From Streptomyces bungoensis (GTDB lineage Bacteria > Actinomycetota > Actinomycetes > Streptomycetales > Streptomycetaceae), in contig NZ_KQ948852.1 of NCBI RefSeq assembly GCF_001514215.1, positions 74,292 through 138,291 on the forward strand: a stretch of 64,000 nt of DNA. Reading direction: 5' to 3'. Shown here one piece after another: positions 46,550 through 55,985 of this stretch. The notes under the pieces were generated by a model. It ran no database searches. It was not told the DNA's origin and worked only from the letters and a program-made list of their open reading frames with translations. Position numbers and translations under genes: made by a program. Positions within the stretch are counted from its first letter, which is position 1, and every line of letters begins with the position of its first letter.

Positions 46550-47695
46550 ATGTACGCAGCATCATCCTCCGTGTCCGCTCCGCCCCGGCCGCTGCGACCC
46601 CGCCCCGCGGGCGGCGGACCGTACCTCGACCCGGCGGCGCGGGCGGCCGCGCCGGTGCTCGGCGCGGGCCGGCCGCGGCGCGCCCCGGGGCAGCCCGGCT
46701 CCCAGCCGCTCAGCGGGAGGCTCGACCTGTCCGGTCCCCAGGGAGCGCAGCTGCGCACCGCGATCGCCTCGGTGCACCGCATCTGCCCGGAGTTCGCTCC
46801 GATCCAGGTGCTGCGCCGCAGCGGGCGGTCCGTCCTCCTGGTGGGGACGACGGGGCGGAGCACGGCCGTGGCCAAGTGTCTCCTCGACCAGTCGCCGGCC
46901 TGGGCGGAGCGGATCCGCCACGAAATAGCCGCATACCGCTCCTTCGTCCGGCACCGGCCGCCGGTGCGGGTGCCCAGGCTGATCGCGGCGGACCCCGACA
47001 ACGGCACCCTGGTCATCGAGCGGATGGCGGGGCGGGTGGCGGCGCTGCAGCGGCATCCGGTGGAGGCGCCGCCCCGGCCGGACATCCGGGCCGCGCTCGG
47101 CGCGATCTGCCGGCTGAACGCCTGGCGTCCCCCCGCGGGCACCTTCGACGCCCCGCTGGACTACGCGGCCCGCATCTCGCGGTACCACGAGCTGGGTCTG
47201 CTGACCGACCGGGACCTGGGCGACCTGCAGAAGCTGCTGCACGGCATCGCGCACGCGGCGGGCCGCCAGGGGATGGGCCAGTTCTGCCACGGCGACGCCC
47301 TGCTCTCCAACATGCTGCTCTCACCGGCCGGTCCGGTGCTGGTGGACTGGGAGCACGCGGGCTGGTACCTGCCGGGATACGACCTGGCGACGCTGTGGCT
47401 GGTGCTCGGGGACGCGCCGGTGGCCCGGCGCCAGATCAGCCAGATCGCCCAGTCGGCGGGCCCGGCCTCCCGGGACGCCTTCCTGGTGAACCTGATGCTG
47501 CTGCTGACCCGGGAGATCCGCACCTACGAGACGGCCGTGCAGCGGTCGATGCACGACCCGGCCCCGGCGGCACCGGGCACGGCCCACCCGGGCGCCGCGC
47601 CCTGCGGCGAGGAACAGCGGCTGCTGCTCCGGCGGTTGCACGACGACTGCCAGCTGGCCCGGCGGGCCGTTCGCGCGGCGGTCGGCACTCGCTGA
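46550..47695 (+). CDS. Aminoglycoside phosphotransferase-fold kinase
   Basis: The 381-residue protein has an N-terminal Pro/Arg-rich tail of about 60 residues. An APH/choline-kinase fold follows: [20 protein letters not shown] with the ATP-site Lys, the catalytic [11 protein letters not shown], and VDWEHAG with the metal-binding Asp. The substrate is unknown; it need not be an antibiotic. Its position beside an NsdA/NsdB-type gene recurs in Streptomyces as far as I recall. The start ATG has only a weak GAAGGG site, about 12 nt upstream. A strong hairpin follows. Confidence 0.8.
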   Translation: MYAASSSVSAPPRPLRPRPAGGGPYLDPAARAAAPVLGAGRPRRAPGQPGSQPLSGRLDLSGPQGAQLRTAIASVHRICPEFAPIQVLRRSGRSVLLVGTTGRSTAVAKCLLDQSPAWAERIRHEIAAYRSFVRHRPPVRVPRLIAADPDNGTLVIERMAGRVAALQRHPVEAPPRPDIRAALGAICRLNAWRPPAGTFDAPLDYAARISRYHELGLLTDRDLGDLQKLLHGIAHAAGRQGMGQFCHGDALLSNMLLSPAGPVLVDWEHAGWYLPGYDLATLWLVLGDAPVARRQISQIAQSAGPASRDAFLVNLMLLLTREIRTYETAVQRSMHDPAPAAPGTAHPGAAPCGEEQRLLLRRLHDDCQLARRAVRAAVGTR

Positions 47696-47705
47696 CGGGG
47701 ACGAC

Positions 47706-47746
47706 GGATCCGCGGTGCGCCCGAAGCGGCGGCGCACCGCGGATCC
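47706..47746 (+). terminator. Hairpin terminator after the phosphotransferase
   Basis: Perfect 16-bp arms (GGATCCGCGGTGCGCC at 47706-47721 and its complement at 47731-47746) enclose a 9-nt loop. The stem begins 11 nt past the stop codon. There is no U-tract. Confidence 0.78.
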
Positions 47747-47801
47747 TCGTGCGTCCGGGTGCGCGCGAGGACGTCCGGGCCCATGGCTGCCGCGGATGCA
47801 C

Positions 47802-47813
47802 TGGTATATGCCA
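47802..47813. promoter_or_regulatory. CATATG-like palindrome upstream of the amidase
   Basis: TGGTATATGCCA is a palindrome with one mismatch, close to GGCATATGCC at 43169 and 55986. It lies about 87 bp upstream of the amidase -35 element. Confidence 0.4.
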
Positions 47814-47899
47814 CTGACGCCCCGCAGGCCCGTGGGCCACCGCCCCGAAACTCGCCGAACCCCTCTGTGACATGGGAAATCGCCTCGGCGGAGGCATCA

Positions 47900-47928
47900 T
47901 TGACGGATCGTCGGCAAGCCGGTAGCAC
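47900..47928 (+). promoter_or_regulatory. Promoter of the amidase gene
   Basis: TTGACG (47900-47905) and TAGCAC (47923-47928) are separated by 17 bp, close to the housekeeping promoter consensus. The transcript would start near 47935, giving a leader of about 50 nt with AGGAGG before a TTG start. Confidence 0.6.
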
Positions 47929-47983
47929 TGACCCAGCCCGGCGCCCCGCGCCCCGCCACGCCCGCCCGTCACAGGAGGCCGCA

Positions 47984-49954
47984 TTGCGAGGATCCGCCAC
48001 CGCCCCCACGTCCACGCCCGGCCACAGACATCTCAGACGGACCGCGGGCACGCTCGCCTCCGCCGCGCTGCTGCTGCCGCTGCTCGCCGCGGCCCCGGCC
48101 GAGAGCGCCCCGGTGCCCCCGGCCGGCCGGCTGCAGAGCGCCTTCGCCGACGCGGCCGCCGAGTACCACGTGCCGCAGAGCGTCCTGCTCGGCGTCTCCT
48201 ACCTCCAGTCCCGCTGGGACGCGCACGCCGGGGCGCCCAGCGTGTCCGGCGGCTACGGCCCGATGCACCTGACCGACGCGCACACGGCGCTCGCCACGAC
48301 CGAGCACTTCGCCGACGGCACCGAGGACGCGCGCGGCGACAGCGCCCGCGCCGCCCGGCACCCCGGCATCACGGTGCCGGCGGACTCCGCGCTCCCGGCC
48401 CGCCTGAAGACCCTGCCCCGGGCGGCCGAGCTGACCGGCATCCCGGCGGCCGAGCTGCGCACCGACCCGGCGGCCAACGTCGCGGGCGGCGCGGCACTGC
48501 TGGCCGCCGCGCAGAAGGACCTGGGCGAGCCGCTCAGCAGCGACCCGGCCGCGTGGTACGGCGCGGTGGCCCGCTTCTCCGGCGCCGACGACACGGCGAC
48601 GGCGGCGGCGTACGCGAACGACGTCTACGACGTCCTGCGCACGGGCGAGGCGCGCACCACGGACGACGGCCAGCGGGTGACCCTGGCCGCCCGGCCGGAT
48701 CTGGCCGCCGACACCTCCCATCTGCGGCGCACCGGTCTGCGCACGGTCCCGGCGGACGGCGCGGAGTGCCCGAAGTCGGTGTCCTGCGAGTGGATCCCGG
48801 CCCCGTACGCCCAGTTCGGCAACGACGACTACGGCAACCACGACCTCGGCGACCGCCCGGTCTCGCAGCGCATCAAGTACATCGTGGTCCATGACACCGA
48901 GGGCACGTGGGACGGGGTCATGAAGCTGATCCAGGACCCGACCTACGTGTCCTGGAACTACACCATCCGCTCCACCGACGGCCTGATCGCCCAGCACGTC
49001 AAGGCGAAGGACGTGGCCTGGCACGCGGGCAACTGGGACGTCAACGCCCGGTCCGTCGGCATCGAGCACGAGGGTTTCCTCACCTCCCCGGACGCCTGGT
49101 ACACCGAGGCGATGTACCGCTCCTCGGCCCGGCTGGTGAGGTACCTGGCCCACCGGTACGGCATCCCGCTGGACCGGCAGCACATCCTGGGCCACGACAA
49201 CGTGCCCGGCCCGACCGCCTCGACCGTCCCCGGCATGCACACCGACCCGGGCCCCTACTGGGACTGGCGGCACTACTTCGAGCTGCTGGGCCACCCCTTC
49301 CGGCGCACCGGCGACCGGCACTCCGCGCTGGTGACGATCCTGCCGGACTACGCGGCGAACCAGCCGGTGTACACGGGCTGCACCACCAAGGGCGAGCCGT
49401 GCCCGGCGCACGGCTCGAGCGAGGTGCGGCTGTACTCCGACCACGACGAGAGTGCCCCGCTGATCCAGGACATCGGCCTGGGCACCGCGCCGACCGACGG
49501 GGTCAACGACCTGTCCTCCCGGGTCTCCACCGGGCAGCAGTACGCGGTCGCCGACCGCTGGGGCGACTGGACGGCGATCTGGTACCTCGGCCAGAAGGCC
49601 TGGTTCGAGAACCCGCGCGGGCAGCGGACGGCCGTGCCGGCGTCCGGCCTGGTCGTCACCCCGAAGGACGGCCTGGCGAGCATCCCGGTCTACGGCAGGG
49701 CGTACCCGGAGAAGGCGGCATACCCGGCAGGGGTCCCCGCGCAGTCGGTGGTGCCGCTTCGGTACACCATCCCGGCCGGCCAGCGGTACGTGGTCGGTGA
49801 CGTGATGCCCGGCGAGTACTACTACGCGGTCACCTTCACCCCGGACTCGCACCGGGTCGTGATCGGAGACGACCTGTACTACGAGATCCAGTACGGCCAC
49901 CGGGTGGCGTTCGTCCGCGCCGCGGACGTCCGGCTGGAGGGATCGGCCGGCTAG
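47984..49954 (+). CDS. Secreted N-acetylmuramoyl-L-alanine amidase (TTG start)
   Basis: The 656-residue protein has a signal peptide (RRTAGTLASAALLLPLLAAA), an N-terminal lytic-type helical domain (about 45-215) and an amidase_2/PGRP domain at about 295-425. The amidase domain contains KYIVVHDTEGTWDGV, SWNYTIRSTDGLIAQHV, WHAGNWDVNARSVGIEHEGF and ILGHDNVPGP, with the zinc-binding histidines. Beta-rich SH3-like repeats run to the end. It should cleave the muramoyl-alanine bond in the cell wall. I place the start at TTG 47984 because AGGAGG precedes it by 5 nt and the signal peptide follows directly; no ATG or GTG fits as well. Confidence 0.87.
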   Translation: MRGSATAPTSTPGHRHLRRTAGTLASAALLLPLLAAAPAESAPVPPAGRLQSAFADAAAEYHVPQSVLLGVSYLQSRWDAHAGAPSVSGGYGPMHLTDAHTALATTEHFADGTEDARGDSARAARHPGITVPADSALPARLKTLPRAAELTGIPAAELRTDPAANVAGGAALLAAAQKDLGEPLSSDPAAWYGAVARFSGADDTATAAAYANDVYDVLRTGEARTTDDGQRVTLAARPDLAADTSHLRRTGLRTVPADGAECPKSVSCEWIPAPYAQFGNDDYGNHDLGDRPVSQRIKYIVVHDTEGTWDGVMKLIQDPTYVSWNYTIRSTDGLIAQHVKAKDVAWHAGNWDVNARSVGIEHEGFLTSPDAWYTEAMYRSSARLVRYLAHRYGIPLDRQHILGHDNVPGPTASTVPGMHTDPGPYWDWRHYFELLGHPFRRTGDRHSALVTILPDYAANQPVYTGCTTKGEPCPAHGSSEVRLYSDHDESAPLIQDIGLGTAPTDGVNDLSSRVSTGQQYAVADRWGDWTAIWYLGQKAWFENPRGQRTAVPASGLVVTPKDGLASIPVYGRAYPEKAAYPAGVPAQSVVPLRYTIPAGQRYVVGDVMPGEYYYAVTFTPDSHRVVIGDDLYYEIQYGHRVAFVRAADVRLEGSAG

Positions 49955-49963
49955 GCCCTGCCG

Positions 49964-50461
49964 TCAGCCCTGCTGGAAAAGCTCCGCCGGGAGCGGCTTC
50001 AGCAGGGCGTACAGGTCGTCGGTGATGGGGCGGTCCCAGGCGGCGATGGTGACGAGGACGCCGTCGCTGCGGTCGAACTGGACGCAGGAGATCCGGCCCT
50101 CGGAGAGCTTGAGGCGGCGCACGATCAGCAGGTTGTCGCCCTGCAGCACGGGGGTGTCCTCGACCCCCACGACGGTGACCTCCTCGTCGTTCTCCAGCGC
50201 GAGCAGCAGCTGGCCCACCTCGAAGGGGATCTCGCCGTCGGCGACCTCGCGGGCCGGGGAGCCCTCCGGGAGGTTGCCGATGATCATGGCGGGGCCGCGG
50301 CCGCCGAAGAGGTCGTAGCGCAGGAAGACCCCCTGGCAGGTGCCGTCGGGGGCGGGCAGCAGACCCGCGCCGAGGTTGCCCGGCCAGTCGCCCGGGTCCA
50401 TGGCCAGCACGTCGAATTCGGGTCCGGCGGGGGTGGCGCTGCGGCGGCGGAGGAACGACAT
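49964..50461 (-). CDS. Conserved hypothetical protein, 165 residues
   Basis: I do not recognise the family. The protein is soluble, acidic and largely beta (AMIIGNLPEGSPAREVADGE, VTVVGVEDTPVLQGDNLLIV, ISCVQFDRSDGVLVTIAAWD), with a basic start (MSFLRRRSA). There is no signal peptide and no catalytic motif. Codon use is normal for the genome, which supports a real gene. It follows the universal stress gene on the same strand but is separated from it by tandem hairpins. Confidence 0.65.
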   Translation of the reverse strand: MSFLRRRSATPAGPEFDVLAMDPGDWPGNLGAGLLPAPDGTCQGVFLRYDLFGGRGPAMIIGNLPEGSPAREVADGEIPFEVGQLLLALENDEEVTVVGVEDTPVLQGDNLLIVRRLKLSEGRISCVQFDRSDGVLVTIAAWDRPITDDLYALLKPLPAELFQQG

Positions 50462-50496
50462 GCGGCCATGGTACGTGCCCCCACAGACCGGCGACG

Positions 50497-50530
50497 CCCG
50501 GACGCCCGTCCGGGTCCCGCCCCGGCGGGA
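50497..50530 (-). terminator. Two small tandem hairpins after the universal stress gene
   Basis: TCCCGCC/GGCGGGA (50515-50521, 50524-50530) and CCCGGACG/CGTCCGGG (50497-50504, 50507-50514) each have a 2-nt loop and follow the stop at 50534 directly. They separate the stress gene from the hypothetical gene downstream. Confidence 0.55.
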
Positions 50531-50533
50531 ACC

Positions 50534-51436
50534 TCACTCCTCCGGAGGTGACGGGGGGACGACGGCGACCGGGCAGGCGGCGTGGAGCAGGACGGCCTGG
50601 GTGACCGAGCCCATGAGGCGGGCGGGGGCGAGCAGGCGGCGGCGGTGGCGGCCGACGACGACCAGGTCGGCGTCGCGGGAGGCGGCGACGAGGTGGCCGG
50701 CCGCGTCGCCGGCCAGGATCCGGACGTCGGCGCGGACCGCCGGGTGCCGCTCGCGGTGCGGGGCGAGGAAGCCCTCGGCGAGGGAGCGGGTCTCCCGCTC
50801 GACGGCGTCCTGGTCGACCGGGGGCGGCACGAGCCGGCCGGGCGCGGACCAGGTCTGCACCGGCCACGGGTAGGCGGCGACCGCCTCCAGGCGGGCCTCG
50901 CGCCGGGCGGCCTCGGCGAAGGCGAAGCCGAGGACGGCCTCGTCGGGGCTGTCGGCGTGCAGGCCGACGACCACCCGGGGACCCGGCTCGGCGGGCTCCT
51001 CCCCGTGCACCTCGCGGCCGGGCCGGGGCACGACGACCACGGGGCACTCGGCGTCCCGCGCCGCGGCGAGCCCGTTGGAGCCGAGCAGCAGGCTCGCGAA
51101 GCCGCCCCGGCCGCGCGAGCCGAGCACCAGCAGCTGGGCGTCCGCGCCGAGTCCGGGCAGCACCGCGCCCGGTACGCCCTCCAGGGCGAGGTACTCCGCG
51201 GCCGGGGCGTCCGCGCGGTCCCGCAGCCGGGCGCGCACCTCGTCGATCACGGGGTCGCCCCCGGCGTCGGGCGGCCCGGCGACCAGGACGTCGGCCTGTC
51301 CCCAGGCGGCGTACTGCCGTACGTGCACCACCCGCAGCGGGGCCGCGCGGCGGCGGGCGGCGTCCAGGGCCCATTCCAGGGCGCGCAGACTGTCCTCGGA
51401 TCCGTCGACCGCGGCGACGACCGGCGCCGTGCTCAT
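50534..51436 (-). CDS. Universal stress protein, two Usp domains
   Basis: The 300-residue protein has two Usp domains (about 1-140 and 155-300). Domain 1 starts VVAAVDGSEDSLRALEWALD and carries the ATP-binding loop VLGSRGRGGFASLLLGSNG. Domain 2 starts RVVVGLHADSPDEAVLGFA and has the degenerate loop VVGRHRRRLLAPARLMGSVT, so it probably binds nucleotide poorly or not at all. Tandem Usp proteins respond to dormancy and hypoxia in actinobacteria. No operon partner is clear. Confidence 0.9.
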   Translation of the reverse strand: MSTAPVVAAVDGSEDSLRALEWALDAARRRAAPLRVVHVRQYAAWGQADVLVAGPPDAGGDPVIDEVRARLRDRADAPAAEYLALEGVPGAVLPGLGADAQLLVLGSRGRGGFASLLLGSNGLAAARDAECPVVVVPRPGREVHGEEPAEPGPRVVVGLHADSPDEAVLGFAFAEAARREARLEAVAAYPWPVQTWSAPGRLVPPPVDQDAVERETRSLAEGFLAPHRERHPAVRADVRILAGDAAGHLVAASRDADLVVVGRHRRRLLAPARLMGSVTQAVLLHAACPVAVVPPSPPEE

Positions 51437-51587
51437 CGTGGCCCACCTCCGGAACGCGATCTTCCCCCTTGCCCGGGCCGGCCCCGCTCAGGCGCCGGCC
51501 CGCGCGGGGCGCTGCTGATCGCGTGTCCGGAATTCCGCGGGGAACACCCCGGTGCGGCTCCCGGCGCCGGATCGCTCGGCTGATCGC

Positions 51588-51830
51588 TCAGGTGAGGTCG
51601 AACTCCCCTTCCCTCGCCCCGGACACGAACGCGCCCCATTCCGCGGGTGTGAAGATCAGGGACGGGCTCTCGGGGCGGCCGCTGTTGCGCATCGCGATGA
51701 AGCCCTCGACGAAGGCGATCTGGACATCGCCCAGACCTCGGCTGCTGGACTGCCACTCGGCCTCGCTGAGATCCAGCTCCGGCTTGTCCCAGCCCGCGAG
51801 CGGCTTGTGCTGGGTGATGGTCTCGGCCAC
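51588..51830 (-). CDS. DUF397 protein
   Basis: The 80-residue protein has the DUF397 core: EAEWQSSSRG, then VQIAFVEGFIAMRNSGRPES and LIFTPAEWGAFVSGAREGEF. DUF397 proteins are small actinobacterial proteins usually paired with an XRE-type regulator, and such pairs affect development in Streptomyces. No XRE gene is adjacent here, so it appears to be an orphan. Confidence 0.88.
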   Translation of the reverse strand: MAETITQHKPLAGWDKPELDLSEAEWQSSSRGLGDVQIAFVEGFIAMRNSGRPESPSLIFTPAEWGAFVSGAREGEFDLT

Positions 51831-52027
51831 GTCCGTGCTCCTCCCGGTTCGTCGTCCGCGGCCAGCCTAGCGACCGGTCCCTACGGCGGACAGGCCACGT
51901 GAGGAGGACTTTCCGGCTGCGGACCCGGGTCGGGGGGCTCGGCTCCCACGAGCCCCGGTGGGCGCCCTGGCAGGGCGGCCGGCTCCCCCTGGCACCGGGG
52001 CGCATGCCTTCCGGAACCCGCGGGGAC

Positions 52028-52876
52028 TCACCTGTCCAGGAAGGCGAGCGTGCGGCGCACGAAGTGGTCCGGGTCGTCCAGCCACGGGTAGTGGCCCGCG
52101 CCGGGCTGGACGGCGACCTCGGCGTCGGGGAAGGCCTCGGCGGCGCGCCGGACCAGGTCGGGGCGGGGGCCGCCGTCGAGTCCGCCCGCGTACAGCAGGA
52201 CCGGTGCGGTCAGGGCGGCGAGCGCGGCCCGGGTGGCCTCCGGAGTGAAGGCGCCCTCGGCGAAGTACCGCTCGCCCGCCTCGTCGTTGGTCTGCTCGTC
52301 GGCGGCCGCGTCGTGGCGGCGGGCGGTGTCGTCCCAGCGGCCGTAGAAGAACGGCATGAAGACCTCGTCGAAGCCGCCCTCGCCGGCCAGCCAGGCCTCG
52401 AACGCGGGGAACGCCTCGGCGAACCACGGCTCGTGCGCCCGCAGCCGCGCCGCGGCCAGCCGCTCCTCGGGAGTCGCCCGCAGGCCGAGGGCGGAGGGGT
52501 TCGGGGTGATCAGCAGCAGCCGCCGGACCCGGTCGGGGTGGCGGGCCGCGTAGAGGATCCCGAGGCAGGCGCCCGCGGAGTGGGCGAGCAGGTCCATGCG
52601 CTCCAGGCCCATGTGGTCCCGCCACGCCTCCACGTCGTCCACCAGCCGGTCGCAGCGGTACGTCGCCGGGTCGGCCGGGATCGCCGAGTCCCCCGTGCCG
52701 CGCAGGTCCAGCAGGGCCAGCCGGCGGTGCTCGGCGAGGCCGCCCAGGTCACCGAGGCAGGCGGAGGCGCGCATCGGGCCGCCGGGAAGGACGGCGAGGG
52801 GCGCGCCCGCACCCCGGAGGTGGTAGGCGAGCCGGGTTCCGTCGGCGGCGGTGAAGGCGGGCATGGGGTTGATCAT
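52028..52876 (-). CDS. Alpha/beta hydrolase (proline iminopeptidase-like, S33)
   Basis: The 282-residue protein has the S33/proline iminopeptidase pattern: PLAVLPGGPMRAS, LLDLRGTGDSAIPADPATY, the nucleophile elbow LLAHSAGACLG, an acid region LLYAGGLDGGPRP and the His in PGAGHYPWLDDP. It is cytoplasmic, with no signal peptide. A second in-frame ATG four codons on (MPAF) is also possible. The substrate is not readable. It is on the same strand as the acyl-CoA ligase upstream with a 76-nt gap. Confidence 0.83.
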   Translation of the reverse strand: MINPMPAFTAADGTRLAYHLRGAGAPLAVLPGGPMRASACLGDLGGLAEHRRLALLDLRGTGDSAIPADPATYRCDRLVDDVEAWRDHMGLERMDLLAHSAGACLGILYAARHPDRVRRLLLITPNPSALGLRATPEERLAAARLRAHEPWFAEAFPAFEAWLAGEGGFDEVFMPFFYGRWDDTARRHDAAADEQTNDEAGERYFAEGAFTPEATRAALAALTAPVLLYAGGLDGGPRPDLVRRAAEAFPDAEVAVQPGAGHYPWLDDPDHFVRRTLAFLDR

Positions 52877-52952
52877 CCGGGGCCCGCCCGGCCGCGCGCA
52901 ACGCCTTTGCGTCGTCCGGCGCCGGAACCGACCCGGGAGGGGCGGCGGCCCG

Positions 52953-54449
52953 CTAAGCCCCGAACCGGTCCCGCAGTTCCCGCTTGAGGATCTTGCCGCT
53001 GGCGTTGCGCGGCAGTTCGTCGACGAACAGGACCCGCTTGGGCGCCTTGAACGCGGTGAGCTTGTCGCGGACGTGGGCGACGAGTTCGTCCTCGGTCACC
53101 TCGCCGCGCGGGACGACGACGGCGGTGACGGCCTCGATCCACCGCTCGTCGGGCAGGCCGATCACGGCGGCCTCGGCGACGGCCTCGTGGGTGTAGAGCG
53201 CGTCCTCGACCTGGCGCGAAGCCACCAGCACGCCACCGGAGTTGATGACGTCCTTCACCCGGTCGACGATCGTGAGGTAGCCGTCCGCGTCGCGCACCGC
53301 GAGGTCGCCGGAGTGGAACCAGCCGTCCCGGAAGGCCTCGGCGGTCTCCTCGGGCTTGTTCCAGTAGCCCTCGCACAGCTGCGGTGAGCGGTAGACGATC
53401 TCGCCGGGCGTGCCGTCGGGCACGTCCGCGCCGGTCTCGTCCACCACGCGGGCGTCCACGAACAGGACGGTACGGCCGCAGGAGGCCGGCCGGCCCTCGT
53501 GCTCGTCGGGGCCGAGCACGGTGGCGAGGGGGCCGATCTCGCTCTGCCCGAAGCAGTTGTAGAAGGCGAGCTTCGGCAGCCGTGCGCGCAGCCGCTCCAG
53601 CACCGGAACGGGCATGACCGAGGCGCCGTAGTACGCCTTGCGCAGCCCGCCGAGGTCGCGGGTGGCGAAGTCGGGCCGGTTCGCCAGGCCGATCCACACG
53701 GTGGGCGGCGCGAACAGGCTGTCCACGCGGCCCTCCTCGATCAGGCCGAGGAGCCGGTCCCCGTCCGGGGCGTCCAGGACGAGGTTGGTCGCGCCGACGG
53801 CGAGGTAGGGCAGCAGGAACACGTGCATCTGCGCCGAGTGGTACAGCGGCAGGGCGTGGGCGGGCCGGTCGCCGGCGCTGAGGTCGAGGGCGGTGATCGC
53901 GCTCAGGTACTCGTGCACGAGGGCCCGGTGGGTCATCATCGCGCCCTTGGGCAGGGCGGTGGTGCCGGAGGTGTACAGCAGCTGCACCAGGTCCTCGGTG
54001 CGCGGCTCCGGGCCCGCGTACGCGGGGGTGCCCGCCAGCCGGGCGAGGAGGGAGCCGTCGGCGTCGCGCAGCGGCAGGACGGCCGCCTCGCCCGGCAGCC
54101 GGCCGGTCAGGTCCGGGTCGGCGAGGACCAGCGTGCTGCCCGACTGGCCGACGAGGTACGCCAGGTCGTCGCCGGTCAGGTGCTGGTTGACCGGCACGTG
54201 CACCAGGCCCGCGCGGGCGCAGGCGAGGAAGGCGATGAGGTAGGCGTCGGAGTTGTGGCCGTAGGCGGCGACGCGGTCGCCGGGAGCGAGCCCTTCGGCG
54301 AGCAGGACGGCCGCCGCGCGGGAGACCGCCTCGTCGAGGTCCTCGTAGGTCCAGGAGCGTTCCCGGTACGCGAGGGCGACCCGCGCGGGGGTGCGCCGCG
54401 CGCTGCGTCGCAGGACTCCGTCGACCGTGCTTCCGTGCCCAGGCGTCAT
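52953..54449 (-). CDS. Fatty acyl-CoA synthetase (AMP-binding)
   Basis: The 498-residue ANL enzyme has motifs QLLYTSGTTALPKGAMMTHR, YYGASVMPVPVLERL, YNCFGQSEIGP, WFHSGDLAVRDADGYLTIVD and the catalytic Lys in LPRNASGKILKREL. The pattern fits acyl-CoA synthetases of the FadD type, not FAALs: it lacks the FAAL-type motifs seen in the enzyme at 38141-39865. It probably feeds CoA thioesters into lipid metabolism. It may form a short operon with the downstream hydrolase. Confidence 0.87.
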   Translation of the reverse strand: MTPGHGSTVDGVLRRSARRTPARVALAYRERSWTYEDLDEAVSRAAAVLLAEGLAPGDRVAAYGHNSDAYLIAFLACARAGLVHVPVNQHLTGDDLAYLVGQSGSTLVLADPDLTGRLPGEAAVLPLRDADGSLLARLAGTPAYAGPEPRTEDLVQLLYTSGTTALPKGAMMTHRALVHEYLSAITALDLSAGDRPAHALPLYHSAQMHVFLLPYLAVGATNLVLDAPDGDRLLGLIEEGRVDSLFAPPTVWIGLANRPDFATRDLGGLRKAYYGASVMPVPVLERLRARLPKLAFYNCFGQSEIGPLATVLGPDEHEGRPASCGRTVLFVDARVVDETGADVPDGTPGEIVYRSPQLCEGYWNKPEETAEAFRDGWFHSGDLAVRDADGYLTIVDRVKDVINSGGVLVASRQVEDALYTHEAVAEAAVIGLPDERWIEAVTAVVVPRGEVTEDELVAHVRDKLTAFKAPKRVLFVDELPRNASGKILKRELRDRFGA

Positions 54450-54952
54450 GGCACCCGATCCTCGGTCTGCCGCCCGACGCGGTCAAGTTGGCCGCCCTGC
54501 CCGAACGCGCCGGGCAGGCTCCACCGGTGGTACGCCGACGGGAACCGGCTCACCCCCGCACGCTCCCTCCTGAGAGTGATGTGCGTGCAGCGGTCTTGTC
54601 CCCGACCGCATGGCCCTACTACCACTGAAGTACCGGCCCGCCAGCCCAGAGTGGCCGGCGACATCGCGGATGTCCGCGGGGCTGTTCGCCCCGGAGGGCG
54701 AACCGACCTCTCCGATCGCTGCTCCGCCTGCGCAGCGGTACGGCAGGCCGCCCGTCGCCAGGACCGCGGATCCCCCTCAGCCGGCCGTAGCCACGCACCG
54801 CTCGGCGCCCGGCCCGGCCCCCGGTGACTGCGCCTCGCTCACGGCACTCGTCTCCCGTCACCGGCCCGGCAGGACTCTGCCGACTCTGCGCCCGGACGCG
54901 AACCCGGCGGCATCCAGCGCATCAACCACCCACTCCCACAAGGAGAACCACC
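54450..54952. other. Intergenic region without a recognised gene
   Basis: These 503 bp separate the divergent acyl-CoA ligase and TIG-repeat genes. Open frames here are short and Arg-rich, as expected of shadows, and I see no clear promoter hexamers. AAGGAG at the right end is the ribosome site of the TIG gene. Confidence 0.5.
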
Positions 54953-55768
54953 ATGTCCGTGGAACTGACCCCAGGGCTGCCCTCCATCCTGTCGCAGCCG
55001 ACCCTGTTCGCGGCGGTGCCCGGCTTCGGGCCCACCGGCGGAGGGAACACCGTGCTGCTGATCGGCGCCAACCTCGGCGGAGCCACCTCCGTCACCTTCG
55101 GCGGCGTCCCGGCGACCATCCTCTCCCAGGACCCCTTCGGGTTCCTGATCGCGGTCGTCGCCCCTCCCCACGCCGCCGGCAACGTCTCCGTGGTCGTCAC
55201 GACCGCCGCCGGTGCGAGCACCCCCGCCAACTACACCTACGTGGCTCCGCCGCCCCCGCAGCCGCCGACCGCCATCGGTATCGCTCCGCAGACCGGTCCC
55301 ACCACGGGCGGTACGCCGTTCCTCATCGTGGGCACCAACCTCACCGGTGCCTCGGTCACCTTCGGCGGTGTGCCGGCCACCAACGTCAACGTCATCGGAG
55401 GAGTGGTGCTGACGGGTCTGACGCCTCCCGGAACCGCGGGCAACGTCGCCGTCCAGGTCACCACTCCCGCGGGCACGGCGACCGTCACCGGCGGATTCAC
55501 CTACATCACGCCGATCCTGCCCGTCGTGGCGTCCATCACCCCGTCGACGGGCACCACCGCGGGTGGCACGCCGTTCGTCCTCACCGGTTCCAACCTCACC
55601 GGGGCCCAGGTGACGTTCGGCGGCGTGGCGGCGACCAACGTGGTCGTCGACGCCACCGGCACCATCGCCGCCGGGCTCACCCCGCCGGGAGCCGCCGGCA
55701 ATGTCGCGGTGGTCGTGACCACCCCGACCGGCAGTGCCACCGTCACGGGCGGGTTCACCTACCAGTGA
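54953..55768 (+). CDS. IPT/TIG-repeat protein, three repeats, no signal peptide
   Basis: The 271-residue protein is made of three TIG/IPT immunoglobulin-like repeats of about 85 residues. Each shows the pattern P-x-x-GP-T-x-GGT, VTFGGVPAT, then APP..AAGNV.VVVTTP.G and a closing FTY. The repeats begin near residues 20, 108 and 193. TIG domains mediate binding in surface and regulatory proteins. No signal peptide, anchor or enzyme domain is seen, so the location is unclear. AAGGAG stands 7 nt before the ATG, and a hairpin follows the stop. A decayed relative starts at 57095. Confidence 0.85.
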   Translation: MSVELTPGLPSILSQPTLFAAVPGFGPTGGGNTVLLIGANLGGATSVTFGGVPATILSQDPFGFLIAVVAPPHAAGNVSVVVTTAAGASTPANYTYVAPPPPQPPTAIGIAPQTGPTTGGTPFLIVGTNLTGASVTFGGVPATNVNVIGGVVLTGLTPPGTAGNVAVQVTTPAGTATVTGGFTYITPILPVVASITPSTGTTAGGTPFVLTGSNLTGAQVTFGGVAATNVVVDATGTIAAGLTPPGAAGNVAVVVTTPTGSATVTGGFTYQ

Positions 55769-55777
55769 CACATCCGT

Positions 55778-55809
55778 CCCGTGGCCCGGCGGACGCGCCG
55801 GGCCACGGG
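55778..55809 (+). terminator. Hairpin terminator after the TIG-repeat gene
   Basis: Perfect 14-bp arms (CCCGTGGCCCGGCG at 55778-55791 and its complement at 55796-55809) enclose a 4-nt loop. The stem starts 9 nt past the stop. Confidence 0.78.
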
Positions 55810-55985
55810 CGTGTCGGCGTGCGCGGACGGCGAGGTGCGACATCGGCCTGGCCGGCGCCGTCTGCCACGGCGGCGGCCTGGCGGCGGGCGACGGGCGTTC
55901 CGGGCTCCAGCACCGCGCCGGTGCGCTCCGATCGCGCGCTCGCGATGCGCTCATCCAAACGAGTGGTGATCCGATACACCCCTTG

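Noticed and set aside
47820..47983. A c-di-AMP (ydaO-type) riboswitch before the amidase, as seen at other Streptomyces wall hydrolases
   Set aside because: The expected conserved core elements were not found, and the leader predicted from the promoter is only about 50 nt.
54619..54861. Small minus-strand frame in the ligase/TIG gap
   Set aside because: Arg/Gly-rich product, no ribosome site, no similarity to a known family.
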